Below are positions 7,964 through 16,869 of a stretch of DNA of 64,000 bases, one piece after another. Each line of letters opens with the position of its first letter. The first letter of the stretch is position 1. The position numbers and the translations under genes were made by a program. A model generated the notes under the pieces. It was not told where the DNA came from, did no database searches, and was given only the letters and a program-made list of their open reading frames with translations. The stretch comes from a bacterium. Lineage in GTDB: Bacteria; Patescibacteriota; Saccharimonadia; Saccharimonadales; Saccharimonadaceae. Where the stretch lies: assembly GCA_021781475.1 (NCBI GenBank), contig JAJXWT010000003.1, positions 1 to 64,000 of the forward strand, read 5' to 3'.

Positions 7964-10330
7964 ATGGCTCAAACGAAAACACTTTGGCGCGTAGTAGCGC
8001 CGGTTGCAAAAACAGTACGATTGGTTCTGGCGGCATTGCTTGCAGCTGCGTTTATGGTCGCACCGGTGGCCAGCGCAACATCAACGTATACATGGTCGCG
8101 GACGGCGTCTATACAAGGTTCTTCGTATTCATGGTATTGGATTACTGCCAGTTCTGATGGCTCGCATGCGTATGCAGTACAGGGCACGGGCGGCGGCATT
8201 TACGCTTCGACTAACTATGGCGCAACGTGGGCGAAGACTAGTGCGCCGAGTGGCTCGTGGGAAACCATTACGACATCGGCAAGCGGCACAGTTATCTACG
8301 CCGTGCAGCATAGCGGCGGTATTTACATGTCAACCGACAGCGGCGCCACCTGGACCCAAACCAGCGCGCCGAGTGGGCCATGGTGGTCTGTCGCGACTTC
8401 GTCGACTGGCGCGGTTGTATATGCGACCCAAAGCACGGGCGGTATTTACATGTCAACCGACAGCGGCGCCACCTGGACCCAAACCAGCGCGCCGAGTGCT
8501 CAGTGGTATAGTATTGCAACATCACAGGACGGCACTCATGTGTACGCCGCCCAGTCTAGCAGCGGTGGCGCCATTTATGCCTCAACCGACAGCGGCGCCA
8601 CCTGGACCCAAACCAGCGCCCCTATGGTTGCGAATACATTTTGGGAGGGTGTAACAACATCACTTGACGGCACGCATGTATACGCGGCACTGTACGGGGG
8701 TGGTATTTACGCTTCAACCGACAGCGGCGCCACCTGGGCACTTACGAGCGCTCCAAGCTCAACAGCGACACAGTGGGACGGCATTACCACCTCCGGCACG
8801 GGCACCTACGTATACGCAACTGATAGCGCAAATGGTATTTACGCTTCAACCGACAGCGGCGCCACCTGGGCACTTACGAGCGCCCCAGCGAGTGACCCAA
8901 ACACTGGGTCGGCGTGGCAAAGTGGTATTGTAACATCGCAAAGCGGCGCCTATGTGTATGCGGCGCAGTATAGCGGTGGTATTTATGGGTCTTCGGATAG
9001 TGGCGCCACCTGGAGCCAGCTAGCCGCTCCAGATCCCTCTACCTACTGGGCGTCTATGGCAACCTCACAAGACGGATCGCACACCTATGCCGGACGCGAC
9101 GGTGGTGGCGTGTACGCAACGACCAATGGTGGATCTAGTTGGGCACTCACAAGCGCCCCAAGCTCCTCGAGCCTGTATTGGGAGGGGATGGCGACATCGG
9201 CAAATGGTGCGCATGTTTATGCATCGCAAAGTGGCGGGAGTATTTACATTTCGAGCGACAGCGGTGTTACCTGGACACAGGCCACTGCGCCAACAGGCGC
9301 GTCGTGGAAGGGCATGGCAACCTCACAAGACGGCAGCCGTGTATACGCGGTGCAAAGTGGCGGCGGCATTTATACCTCTGGTGATAGTGGGTCAACCTGG
9401 AGTAAAACGACAGCGCCAAATGGCAGCTGGTATGCAGTTGCAGCGTCGCACGACGGCACGACAGCATATGCGGTGCAAAACAGCGGTAGCATTTACGTAA
9501 CGCACGATAGTGGCGCCACCTGGACCCAAACTACTGCACCAACATCGACCGCCTGGGAAGGCGTTGCGACATCGTACTACGGCCAAACCGTCTATGCTGC
9601 AAAATATGGTGGTGGTATTTATAAATCAACTGACAGCGGTGCAACGTGGGTACTCACAAGCGCTCCGACCGCTAACTGGGATGCGCTCGCAACAACCCAA
9701 GACGGCACTCACGCAGTCGCTGGCGCGTGGGCTGGGGGTGTGTATACATCTGCCGACACTGGCGCAACCTGGGCTGCTGCCTCTATACCAGCAACGAGTG
9801 CGAGCCCGCAGTGGGCAGTCGCGGCATCATCGGCCGATGGCGCGAACGTGTATGTAGCTAACTACAGCGGATCGATATGGAAAGCCGCTATGCCGGCAAC
9901 GGCACAGCCAGTGGTCGGCTCAGTTACGACAACGTCGGTTGCCGTAGCAGGCACAGTAACGCCAAGCAACGCAGTCACTGCGGTGTTCCCTAATTACAAC
10001 ACCGCATCAACAAGCTCGACAAGTGGTGGCACCTTTAGCATTGGAATCCCAAGCAGTGTTACCCTTACGGCGAGCGACCAGGTGGTGGTGTATGCAACCT
10101 CACCAACAACTGGCCTTTCGAGCATTTTTGCATCAGTACCAGTCACAACCGCAACAACTGGGGGCGGGGGTGCGACAACGACCACACCAACGACCACAAC
10201 GACAGCTACGCCGATGCTTGCAAGTACTGGCGAAAACGAATACCTCTACATGGTGGGGGCTGCGGCCGCGGTGCTCGTGGGCGCCGGGTTGCTTGTTCGT
10301 TCCCGCGATTGGTTTGCCATAGCAAAATAA
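7964..10330 (+). CDS. Secreted BNR/Ycf48-like repeat surface protein with LASTG C-terminal sorting signal
   Basis: Signal peptide; more than 12 copies of IYxSTDSGATWxxTSAP; C-term LASTGENEYLYMVGAAAAVLVGAGLLVRSR. Confidence 0.8.
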   Translation: MAQTKTLWRVVAPVAKTVRLVLAALLAAAFMVAPVASATSTYTWSRTASIQGSSYSWYWITASSDGSHAYAVQGTGGGIYASTNYGATWAKTSAPSGSWETITTSASGTVIYAVQHSGGIYMSTDSGATWTQTSAPSGPWWSVATSSTGAVVYATQSTGGIYMSTDSGATWTQTSAPSAQWYSIATSQDGTHVYAAQSSSGGAIYASTDSGATWTQTSAPMVANTFWEGVTTSLDGTHVYAALYGGGIYASTDSGATWALTSAPSSTATQWDGITTSGTGTYVYATDSANGIYASTDSGATWALTSAPASDPNTGSAWQSGIVTSQSGAYVYAAQYSGGIYGSSDSGATWSQLAAPDPSTYWASMATSQDGSHTYAGRDGGGVYATTNGGSSWALTSAPSSSSLYWEGMATSANGAHVYASQSGGSIYISSDSGVTWTQATAPTGASWKGMATSQDGSRVYAVQSGGGIYTSGDSGSTWSKTTAPNGSWYAVAASHDGTTAYAVQNSGSIYVTHDSGATWTQTTAPTSTAWEGVATSYYGQTVYAAKYGGGIYKSTDSGATWVLTSAPTANWDALATTQDGTHAVAGAWAGGVYTSADTGATWAAASIPATSASPQWAVAASSADGANVYVANYSGSIWKAAMPATAQPVVGSVTTTSVAVAGTVTPSNAVTAVFPNYNTASTSSTSGGTFSIGIPSSVTLTASDQVVVYATSPTTGLSSIFASVPVTTATTGGGGATTTTPTTTTTATPMLASTGENEYLYMVGAAAAVLVGAGLLVRSRDWFAIAK
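8315..8498 (+). repeat. Exact 61-nt tandem-type repeat copies (8315-8375 and 8438-8498)
   Basis: Identical GGCGGTATTTACATGTCAACCGACAGCGGCGCCACCTGGACCCAAACCAGCGCGCCGAGTG. Confidence 0.9.
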
Positions 10331-10397
10331 TTCCTGTAGCCACAAAATCGCACCGCGTACGATACGTATGCGGTGCTTTGTTTAAAACTCATTAGTA

Positions 10398-10473
10398 TGG
10401 TGGGGGTGGATGGGATCGAACCATCGACCAACAGGTTATGAGCCCGCTGCTCTAACCCCTGAGCTACACCCCC
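10398..10473 (-). tRNA. tRNA with CAT anticodon (possibly Ile2, or elongator Met), CCA encoded
   Basis: Reverse complement GGGGGTGTAGCTCAGGGGTTAGAGC...CTCATAA...TTCGATC...CACCCCCACCA. Confidence 0.9.
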
Positions 10474-10532
10474 GAGGCTACTTGGGTATTATAGCCCATT
10501 TAACCCTTTTAGGCTATAATAAGATAACGCAT

Positions 10533-10985
10533 ATGGTTAGCATGCAAAAAATAAAAGTAACCTATTACCGCTTTAAGCACACCTACTTCACAATGAACAA
10601 TATCGTGGTGGTGCTTGCTCTTTTAATCGCCGCTGGCTGGGCATGGGGGTCGGTCACGATGATGCAGCGAAATTATGCGCTGCAGCGGAGCGTTGACGAC
10701 CAAAAGCAGCAAGAGCAGCTACTGCAGTTACAGGTTGCGACCATGCAGTACCAACAAAATTACTACAAAAGTACCGAATACCAAGATTTAGCCGCGCGTG
10801 AACACCTTGGGCTCGCCAGCCCGGGCGAAAAAGAGCTGATTTTGCCGCCCAATAGTGCCGCTGCCAAGCAAGAGCAGCAACCAGCGGTGCAAAAGGCCAT
10901 AAGCCAGCCGCCAAGCAATTTTAACCAGTGGGTGAGCTTTTTGGTTGGGGCGAGTGCCGCCGGAAGCCAAGCGTTGCAAAAGTAG
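10533..10985 (+). CDS. FtsB/DivIC-like septum formation initiator
   Basis: One TM followed by coiled coil; LGLASPGEKELILP tail motif; TATAAT at 10515. Confidence 0.7.
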   Translation: MVSMQKIKVTYYRFKHTYFTMNNIVVVLALLIAAGWAWGSVTMMQRNYALQRSVDDQKQQEQLLQLQVATMQYQQNYYKSTEYQDLAAREHLGLASPGEKELILPPNSAAAKQEQQPAVQKAISQPPSNFNQWVSFLVGASAAGSQALQK

Positions 10986-11014
10986 GCTGATTTTGCTACA
11001 ATAGCAAGTTGTAA

Positions 11015-11285
<271 letters not shown>

Positions 11286-11288
<3 letters not shown>

Positions 11289-11326
11289 AGTAAAGGGTCG
11301 GTCCTAAGGACCAGCTTTTTACTTGG
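11286..11326. terminator. Bidirectional terminator-like hairpin
   Basis: CCAAGTAAA...TTTACTTGG with inner GGTCC/GGACC. Confidence 0.65.
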
Positions 11327-12698
11327 CGAGTTTACTAGCGGCGACGCGCACCGCTTCGCTCCAGCTCAAAAAGGCATGCGGTGTGGTGGCAAGTTGACTG
11401 GCAGTGAGCCCAAGGCGTACGGCGAGGCTCAGCTCGGCAATCATATCAGGAGCATCGGGGGCGACAATTGTGCCGCCTAAAATAACCCCTTTCTTGTCGG
11501 CGATTAACTTTACAAAGCCATCTTTAAAATCGCTCGTGTTGCTGCGCGCAATAATACTGAGTGGCGCGAGCGCAGTGTCAACATGAAGGTCACGCTTTAA
11601 ACAATCGTCTGCCGATAAGCCAACCGAAGCAACTTGTGGAGCGGTAAACACAACGGTGGGTGTGCCGGCATAATCAGGGGTGACCCGCCCTTTGTGGAGG
11701 ATATTATAGGCGGCCACGCGGCTTTCAAGGAGCGCAGTATGGGTGTGGTGGTTTGTCCCAAGCACATCCCCGGCGGCGTAAATGTGTTTGGCGCTTGTTT
11801 GCAGGGTGGTATCGGTGGCAATACCGGCTTGCGTGTAGTTGACGTGTGCGTTTTCGAGGCCAAGATCAATCGCCGGTAGGCGGTTCCCGGCAACTAAAAT
11901 TGCCTCTGCTTTGAGTGATTTTTCCGTTTCGCCGCGCGAATAGGTGATTTTATACCCACCAAGGCTATCTTTTACAACCGAAATAGTCCGGGCATGGGTG
12001 AGCACTGTCACACCGGCTTTCTCGGTGAGTAGTTGTGCAATCAGGTCGCCTGCTTCTTCGTCTTCGTGTGGCAAAAGTCGCCCGGCAATTTCGGCGATAT
12101 AGACTTTTGTGCCGAATGTTGCCATAAGCTGGGCAATTTCTACGCCCACGCCACCACCACCGACAATATACAGGCTGCGCGGTGGCTTAAGCTGCTCAAG
12201 TATGCTGCGCGGTGTTAGGTAGGGCAGCTTATCAAGGCCGATAATCGGGGGGCGCTCCCATTCAGAACCGGTGGCAATTAAAAAGTGTTCTGCGCTAATA
12301 TGGCGCCGGTTGACAGAGATTTCATTTGGGCTTAAAAAGTGCGCTTTGCCTTCAAAGGTATCGATACCTTGGCTATGGTAAAAGGCGCGGTTGCCAGCGG
12401 TACCGGTGCGCTCAACGGCGAGGTCTTTCCAGGCGCGTAGGCTTGGGTAATTGTAGCCAACAGTGTTTGTGCGGAGGCCAAACCGTGAACCCTGGCGGGC
12501 GGTATCATATAGCTGCATGGCCTGCAAAAAGGCGTGCATTGGGACGTCGCTCCAGTTGGGTGAGTTACCGCCAAACTTGTCGGCCTCAACAACAGCAACC
12601 TTTTTACCTTCTTTTGCGACGATTGTTGCTGCTGCGCTTCCACCGGCGCCACTACCGACAACAATGAGGTCGTAATCAAATGGGTGTTTTTTAGCCAT
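11319..12698 (-). CDS. FAD/NAD(P)-dependent disulfide-oxidoreductase-fold protein lacking the redox Cys pair
   Basis: DYDLIVVGSGAGGSAAA; GGNSPNWSDVP in place of GGTCxNxGCxP; LYIVGGGGVGVE; Pyr_redox dimerisation tail. Confidence 0.85.
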   Translation of the reverse strand: MAKKHPFDYDLIVVGSGAGGSAAATIVAKEGKKVAVVEADKFGGNSPNWSDVPMHAFLQAMQLYDTARQGSRFGLRTNTVGYNYPSLRAWKDLAVERTGTAGNRAFYHSQGIDTFEGKAHFLSPNEISVNRRHISAEHFLIATGSEWERPPIIGLDKLPYLTPRSILEQLKPPRSLYIVGGGGVGVEIAQLMATFGTKVYIAEIAGRLLPHEDEEAGDLIAQLLTEKAGVTVLTHARTISVVKDSLGGYKITYSRGETEKSLKAEAILVAGNRLPAIDLGLENAHVNYTQAGIATDTTLQTSAKHIYAAGDVLGTNHHTHTALLESRVAAYNILHKGRVTPDYAGTPTVVFTAPQVASVGLSADDCLKRDLHVDTALAPLSIIARSNTSDFKDGFVKLIADKKGVILGGTIVAPDAPDMIAELSLAVRLGLTASQLATTPHAFLSWSEAVRVAASKLAK

Positions 12699-12716
12699 GA
12701 TGTGTCCTGGGGCTCC

Positions 12717-12992
12717 TTACATGATTGTTTTATAATTTTTGTATATGAATGCAGCGTCGGGGTGGAGTGGTTCTAGCGCTTCGGCAGCCTTACGACGCAG
12801 GTCGTGAGCGGTTACTTCGTGGCGGCCCAATAGCCACTGTTCGACACGGTCACACACGGCGCGTGCGGTATCTTCGGCCTGACCGGCGGGCGCTTTTACA
12901 CTGTGGAGCGCGGCTTGTAGGCTGTGCTCGAGTTTTGCTCGGTTGTATGGTTCGGTAGCGCGTTTTCCGTCCCGCTTTAGAATATCAGTCAC
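12717..12992 (-). CDS. Standalone ATP-cone domain protein (GTG start)
   Basis: VTDILKRDGKRATEPYNRAKLEHSLQAAL; GTGA overlap with upstream gene. Confidence 0.7.
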   Translation of the reverse strand: MTDILKRDGKRATEPYNRAKLEHSLQAALHSVKAPAGQAEDTARAVCDRVEQWLLGRHEVTAHDLRRKAAEALEPLHPDAAFIYKNYKTIM

Positions 12993-13711
12993 GATGCTAC
13001 CCCCCGCAGTGCAAGCTGTGCCACCACAATATTGGCATACACGTAGTACCCAAGTACGAGTAGTGCGGTGCCCCCGGCAACTTGCAAAAAGCGTTTGTTG
13101 TTTTCGCGCCACTTTTGAATGCGGCTGATTTTGTGGCCGCCACCAATCAGCATGGTAATAACAACAAGCGGCAGGGTTGCAACCAACACGTAACTTACCA
13201 CACCTAACGCCTGGAGGGAGCGAGGGAGCTCTGCGAGCGAAAGGCTAGCGGCAATAAGTGGCCCGGCAACAAATATAATTTCTGCGACGACACTGGTAAG
13301 GCCAAGGCTAAACGATTCGGCGGCAAAACCTGTTGATTTGACGCGCGTGTAGAGCATGGCGGTAATCGGCCGCGGCATCCACAAGGCAGTGCCCGCGCCA
13401 CGGCGGTAGTAGAACACCCATACGGCCACGCCAATGCCTGCTAAAAGGCCGCTTGTAACTGCCCACACGAGCGCCGGGACTGTCGTGCCGTAAAAAACAA
13501 CCGCGGCGTAGGCGAATGAACAGAGTAGGAGCGCGGTCATAGTGGCAGCGCCGAGCGTAAAGCTGCCCGTTAGGCTCAAGAGTTTTCGGTGGCGAGATTT
13601 GGCGCCAAGCGAGTGCCCACTCAGTAGGGTGAGCAAACTAATGCCGAGCTGAAAACTCGCGTGAATGAGTGCGGCGAGCATAATGATAGCAAAAAGGTTG
13701 AGTGCGGTCAT
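12989..13711 (-). CDS. Polytopic membrane protein (LysE/CcdA-like)
   Basis: 6-TM pattern. Confidence 0.6.
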   Translation of the reverse strand: MTALNLFAIIMLAALIHASFQLGISLLTLLSGHSLGAKSRHRKLLSLTGSFTLGAATMTALLLCSFAYAAVVFYGTTVPALVWAVTSGLLAGIGVAVWVFYYRRGAGTALWMPRPITAMLYTRVKSTGFAAESFSLGLTSVVAEIIFVAGPLIAASLSLAELPRSLQALGVVSYVLVATLPLVVITMLIGGGHKISRIQKWRENNKRFLQVAGGTALLVLGYYVYANIVVAQLALRGVAS

Positions 13712-13792
13712 GTTTGTGTTAATACCCTTACCGATAGTTATACCATAAGCAAGATAAAAATGTAAAGTGATGACGCATTCCGTGACACACTA

Positions 13793-13821
13793 TTGACAAA
13801 AAACAAAGCTTATGATAATAT
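13793..13821 (+). promoter_or_regulatory. Promoter TTGACA-N17-TAATAT
   Basis: Sequence match upstream of small ORF 13866. Confidence 0.6.
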
Positions 13822-13865
13822 CAAAGCATAACAGCAACAAAAACAAAAAAAGGAACGTTAACAAT

Positions 13866-13967
13866 ATGGAACGGATTGACACCTGGAATGTTGAGCGAAC
13901 AGCAGAACAGCTTGGTAGTTTTGTCGCCCGCTTGAACGACGAACGCTTTACTGGCGTTGAGCTATAG
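13866..13967 (+). CDS. Small ORF, 33 aa MERIDTWNVERTAEQLGSFVARLNDERFTGVEL
   Basis: Promoter and AAAGGA SD upstream; below ORF-track cutoff. Confidence 0.5.
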   Translation: MERIDTWNVERTAEQLGSFVARLNDERFTGVEL

Positions 13968-13995
13968 TCGCTGCGGTTTTGTGAAAAAAATCCTA

Positions 13996-14032
13996 TATAC
14001 CCCTGGTGTACCACGATACAATCAGGGGTATA
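13996..14032 (+). promoter_or_regulatory. Perfect 10-bp inverted repeat upstream of 14051
   Basis: TATACCCCTG-N17-CAGGGGTATA. Confidence 0.6.
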
Positions 14033-14050
14033 ACAATAAGGAGAGGCAGC

Positions 14051-14455
14051 ATGGATGAGTCAGAACAAACAGTCGAAGAGCACCAGGTAGTGACAGATAG
14101 CGGCGATAATATACAGCGTAGGCGGTCAGTAACCACTGGCACTTCAACGGCTGATTCACGGATTGTGGCGCGTCGTGTGGTGTGGTACGTGGCCGGATTT
14201 ATTATTGCCTTTTTGGCCTTGCGGGTAGTTTTGCTGCTGTTTGGCGCAAATCGCGGCAGCGGTTTTGTTGATTTTGTGTACGCGGTTTCGGGTTTTTTTG
14301 CTGCGCCGTTCATTGGTATTTTCCCAGCGCCAACCTACGGGCAGTTCTTTTTTGACACAGCAAGCATAATTGCAATTATTGTGTATGCGTTGATTGCCTG
14401 GGGTTTAGCCCGGTTGTTTACACTGAACACGCCAACGCGCGCGAGCGGTGTATAA
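14051..14455 (+). CDS. Membrane protein, YggT-like
   Basis: Two/three TM, SD AGGAGAGG. Confidence 0.55.
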   Translation: MDESEQTVEEHQVVTDSGDNIQRRRSVTTGTSTADSRIVARRVVWYVAGFIIAFLALRVVLLLFGANRGSGFVDFVYAVSGFFAAPFIGIFPAPTYGQFFFDTASIIAIIVYALIAWGLARLFTLNTPTRASGV

Positions 14456-14504
14456 AGTTTAGTGCAGCCAGCAGAAAAGTCGTTGGTCTGAGCTGTGAGG
14501 CTTA

Positions 14505-14545
14505 CCAAAGTAAAAAGGCCACAATGCGTGACCTTTTTACTTTGG
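14505..14545. terminator. Bidirectional terminator including tRNA CCA
   Basis: CCAAAGTAAAAAGG / CCTTTTTACTTTGG 14-bp stem. Confidence 0.75.
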
Positions 14546-14619
14546 TAGCACCAGGTGGGCTCGAACCACCGACCTTAGGCTTATGAGTCCTACGCTCTAA
14601 CCAGCTGAGCTATGGTGCC
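14543..14619 (-). tRNA. tRNA with CAT anticodon (likely elongator Met), CCA encoded
   Basis: GGCACCATAGCTCAGCTGGTTAGAGC...CTCATAA...GGTTCGAGCC...TGGTGCTACCA. Confidence 0.9.
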
Positions 14620-14957
14620 GTGAATGGAGACAAACCCGTGGTTTTTCTCGTGCTCTTTTCCCTTGGCGCGGAACTGAACTTACATGATTATAGCAGGGGT
14701 AGCGGAATATTTAAAGAGTCGCCGCGAATGGCGCCTTGGCTGGCATAAAAAGTTACAGTTTTGCCACATGCAGGAACAGCGCACTTTTGCTATAATAAAG
14801 TTACTTCCAGGTGATACTCACTACTCGTTTCGAGCAAGCGTCCCTCGCCAATGGATCATCAGTTGTCTACGGACGAATCGCCAGGGAACGGGGCGAGGGG
14901 ACGGGCAACACATTTTAAGCACACGTTCTCTAATATGCATATTGGAGATTACTTGAA

Positions 14958-15098
14958 ATGAATGATGAATCTAAGCCGTATATTGAAACGCCGCGGACTT
15001 GTCGCCGACCAGAGCGGATTGATAGTTTATTAAAAAAACGTATGCAAGAATTTTTGCTGAAACGACAGCAGCAGGCCTGTCGGCTAAAGGCTAAGTAA
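14958..15098 (+). CDS. Small ORF 47 aa (MNDESKPYIETPRTCRRPERIDSLLKKRMQEFLLKRQQQACRLKAK)
   Basis: First ORF of dinB-type operon, intergenic gap 1 nt. Confidence 0.5.
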   Translation: MNDESKPYIETPRTCRRPERIDSLLKKRMQEFLLKRQQQACRLKAK

Positions 15099-15099
15099 A

Positions 15100-15363
15100 A
15101 TGAACGACGAACTCTTTTTAAATGAGCGCGTGGAGGTGGTGGCCGCATTTGGCGAAGGTATAAACCCTTGTCGGCCGGTAAAATTTCGGCGGGCGGGGGG
15201 TCGGGAAGTTGTGATTACGGAAATTGGCCTGCGCCACCCCACTCACCCGGGTCGCCGCATGGTGCATGTATTTGATGTGACGGATGATCAGGCGGATTAC
15301 CGCCTGGAATTTGATAGTGAGCGCCTAGCGTGGCGCCTGACGCGCGAAGGGGATAGGGGATGA
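15100..15363 (+). CDS. Small hypothetical protein upstream of Y-family polymerase
   Basis: ATGA overlap with next gene. Confidence 0.65.
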   Translation: MNDELFLNERVEVVAAFGEGINPCRPVKFRRAGGREVVITEIGLRHPTHPGRRMVHVFDVTDDQADYRLEFDSERLAWRLTREGDRG

Positions 15364-16643
15364 AAGGCGAGGGCGAGTACTCCCCTGCCCGCCCGCTGGT
15401 CATGCATATCGACCTGAATAGCTGTTTTGCAACTGTGGAGCAGCAGGCGCGCCCCCGTTTACGCGGCCGGCCGATTGCAGTTGTAAACCGGCGCACGGAA
15501 CATACTGCCATTGTCACGGCGAGTTACGAGGCAAAAGCAATGGGCGTAAAAGTTGGCATGCGGCTGAAAGACGCGCAAAAACTGTGCCCGGGTATTATTG
15601 GTGTTGAAAGTGACCCGCCAAAATATCGCTATGTGTACCATAAGCTCATGGCGATTATGCGCGATTACAGCCCAAGCGTTGCCATGAAAAGTATTGACGA
15701 GGGTGTGATTGATTTTAATCGCACGACAGCAGCAATACGGTCGCGGTCGATGTGGGAGGTTGGCCAGGAGATTAAGGCGCGCCTGAAAAATGAAATAGGG
15801 AGCGTGATGCGTTGTAACGTTGGTATTGGGACGAACCGATTTTTGGCAAAAACCGCGGCGGGGTTGCATAAGCCGGATGGCATGGATGAGTTAACGTCGC
15901 ACAATATAAGGGACATTTTTTTGGGGCTGCAGCTCACTGACCTTACGGGTATTGCGTACCACAATGAGCGCCGCTTAAACGCAGTGGGTATCTATACCCC
16001 ACTGCAGTTTTTGGATGCCGATGCGGAGCTTTTGGCGAAGGTGGTGTTTAAGAGCGTGGTTGGCTACCAGTGGCACCAGCGCCTAAGGGGCTGGGAAGTT
16101 GACGACGAGCCCCATGAGCTCCAGACGTGTGGTCGGCAGTATGTCATGGAGGGCCGGAATGTGCCGCGCAGCGAGGTGGTGGCCCGGCTCCATACGCTTA
16201 CCGAGGCAACTGGCGCGAAATTACGGGGCCAGGGTAAGTGCGCGCGTGGCGTCGGGGTGTATGCCCGAATCGAGGGCGTCGCGGGGTTGGGGGAATCAAA
16301 CGGGCGATGGGGGCGCAAGGGGAATTACTGGCACCAAAAGTACCTTGCTCCCCTGCCCTTTTTTAGCGACCAGGCTATCTGGGCTATCATAAGCCAGCTG
16401 TTTGCGTCGGCACCGGCTGGTGTCGTGCGGGAAATTGGTGTTCATGCGTACCACTTGCATGATAGCCTTGGCGATCAGCTTTCGTTCTTTGGCGATGCGT
16501 TAGCGCGCGATCGGCGGATAAGCGGTGCGGTTGATGAGATTAACCAGCGGTACGGTGAATACACAATCCACAGCGCCCATACGCTTGCGTCGCATGCAAT
16601 TGTGAAAACAAAAATTCCCTTTGGGAGTACTCGGTACCTGTAA
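15360..16643 (+). CDS. dinB: Y-family DNA polymerase (DinB/Pol IV-like)
   Basis: HIDLNSCFATVEQ...RGRPIAV; YSPSVAMKSIDEGVIDF; TGIAYHNERRLNAVGI. Confidence 0.88.
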   Translation: MKGEGEYSPARPLVMHIDLNSCFATVEQQARPRLRGRPIAVVNRRTEHTAIVTASYEAKAMGVKVGMRLKDAQKLCPGIIGVESDPPKYRYVYHKLMAIMRDYSPSVAMKSIDEGVIDFNRTTAAIRSRSMWEVGQEIKARLKNEIGSVMRCNVGIGTNRFLAKTAAGLHKPDGMDELTSHNIRDIFLGLQLTDLTGIAYHNERRLNAVGIYTPLQFLDADAELLAKVVFKSVVGYQWHQRLRGWEVDDEPHELQTCGRQYVMEGRNVPRSEVVARLHTLTEATGAKLRGQGKCARGVGVYARIEGVAGLGESNGRWGRKGNYWHQKYLAPLPFFSDQAIWAIISQLFASAPAGVVREIGVHAYHLHDSLGDQLSFFGDALARDRRISGAVDEINQRYGEYTIHSAHTLASHAIVKTKIPFGSTRYL

Positions 16644-16688
16644 TATTTGGTGTGGGCGTGTGTTGCCCCAGGCAGTATAATGGGGTGT

Positions 16689-16868
16689 ATGAGTATAAAA
16701 ACATGGGTCATGATTGGCATGTTTGTTGGCACCACTGTTGGTAGCTTGTTGCCCTTTTTGTTTCCCCTGAGCCAAAATGGAAAAGTCGGCTGGTCGATTG
16801 TTGGGAGCGTTGTCGGCGGTATACTGGGTGTTTGGGCTGGGTACAAAGCGGGTAAGGCGCTTTACTAG
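16689..16868 (+). CDS. Small glycine-rich membrane protein
   Basis: TATAAT 7 nt upstream of ATG; two TM. Confidence 0.55.
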   Translation: MSIKTWVMIGMFVGTTVGSLLPFLFPLSQNGKVGWSIVGSVVGGILGVWAGYKAGKALY

Positions 16869-16869
16869 T

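Noticed and set aside
8004-8654. Alternate-frame ORFs inside the repeat gene (8004-8654, 8664-8933, 9087-9500)
   Set aside because: Frame-shifted readouts of repeats; low-complexity Arg/Pro composition
8300-9700. Regularly spaced repeats suggesting a CRISPR array
   Set aside because: In-frame protein repeats (BNR-like) with imperfect conservation and no cas genes
10410-10532. N-terminal MGSNHRPTGYEPAALTPELHPRG of the 10410 ORF, and MRGQDLNLRPCGYEPHELTG of 10763-11146
   Set aside because: Translation of tRNA genes; real start of the DivIC-like gene is 10533
14684-14956. 90-aa ORF upstream of the dinB operon
   Set aside because: Overlaps promoter and leader structures; no homology features or RBS
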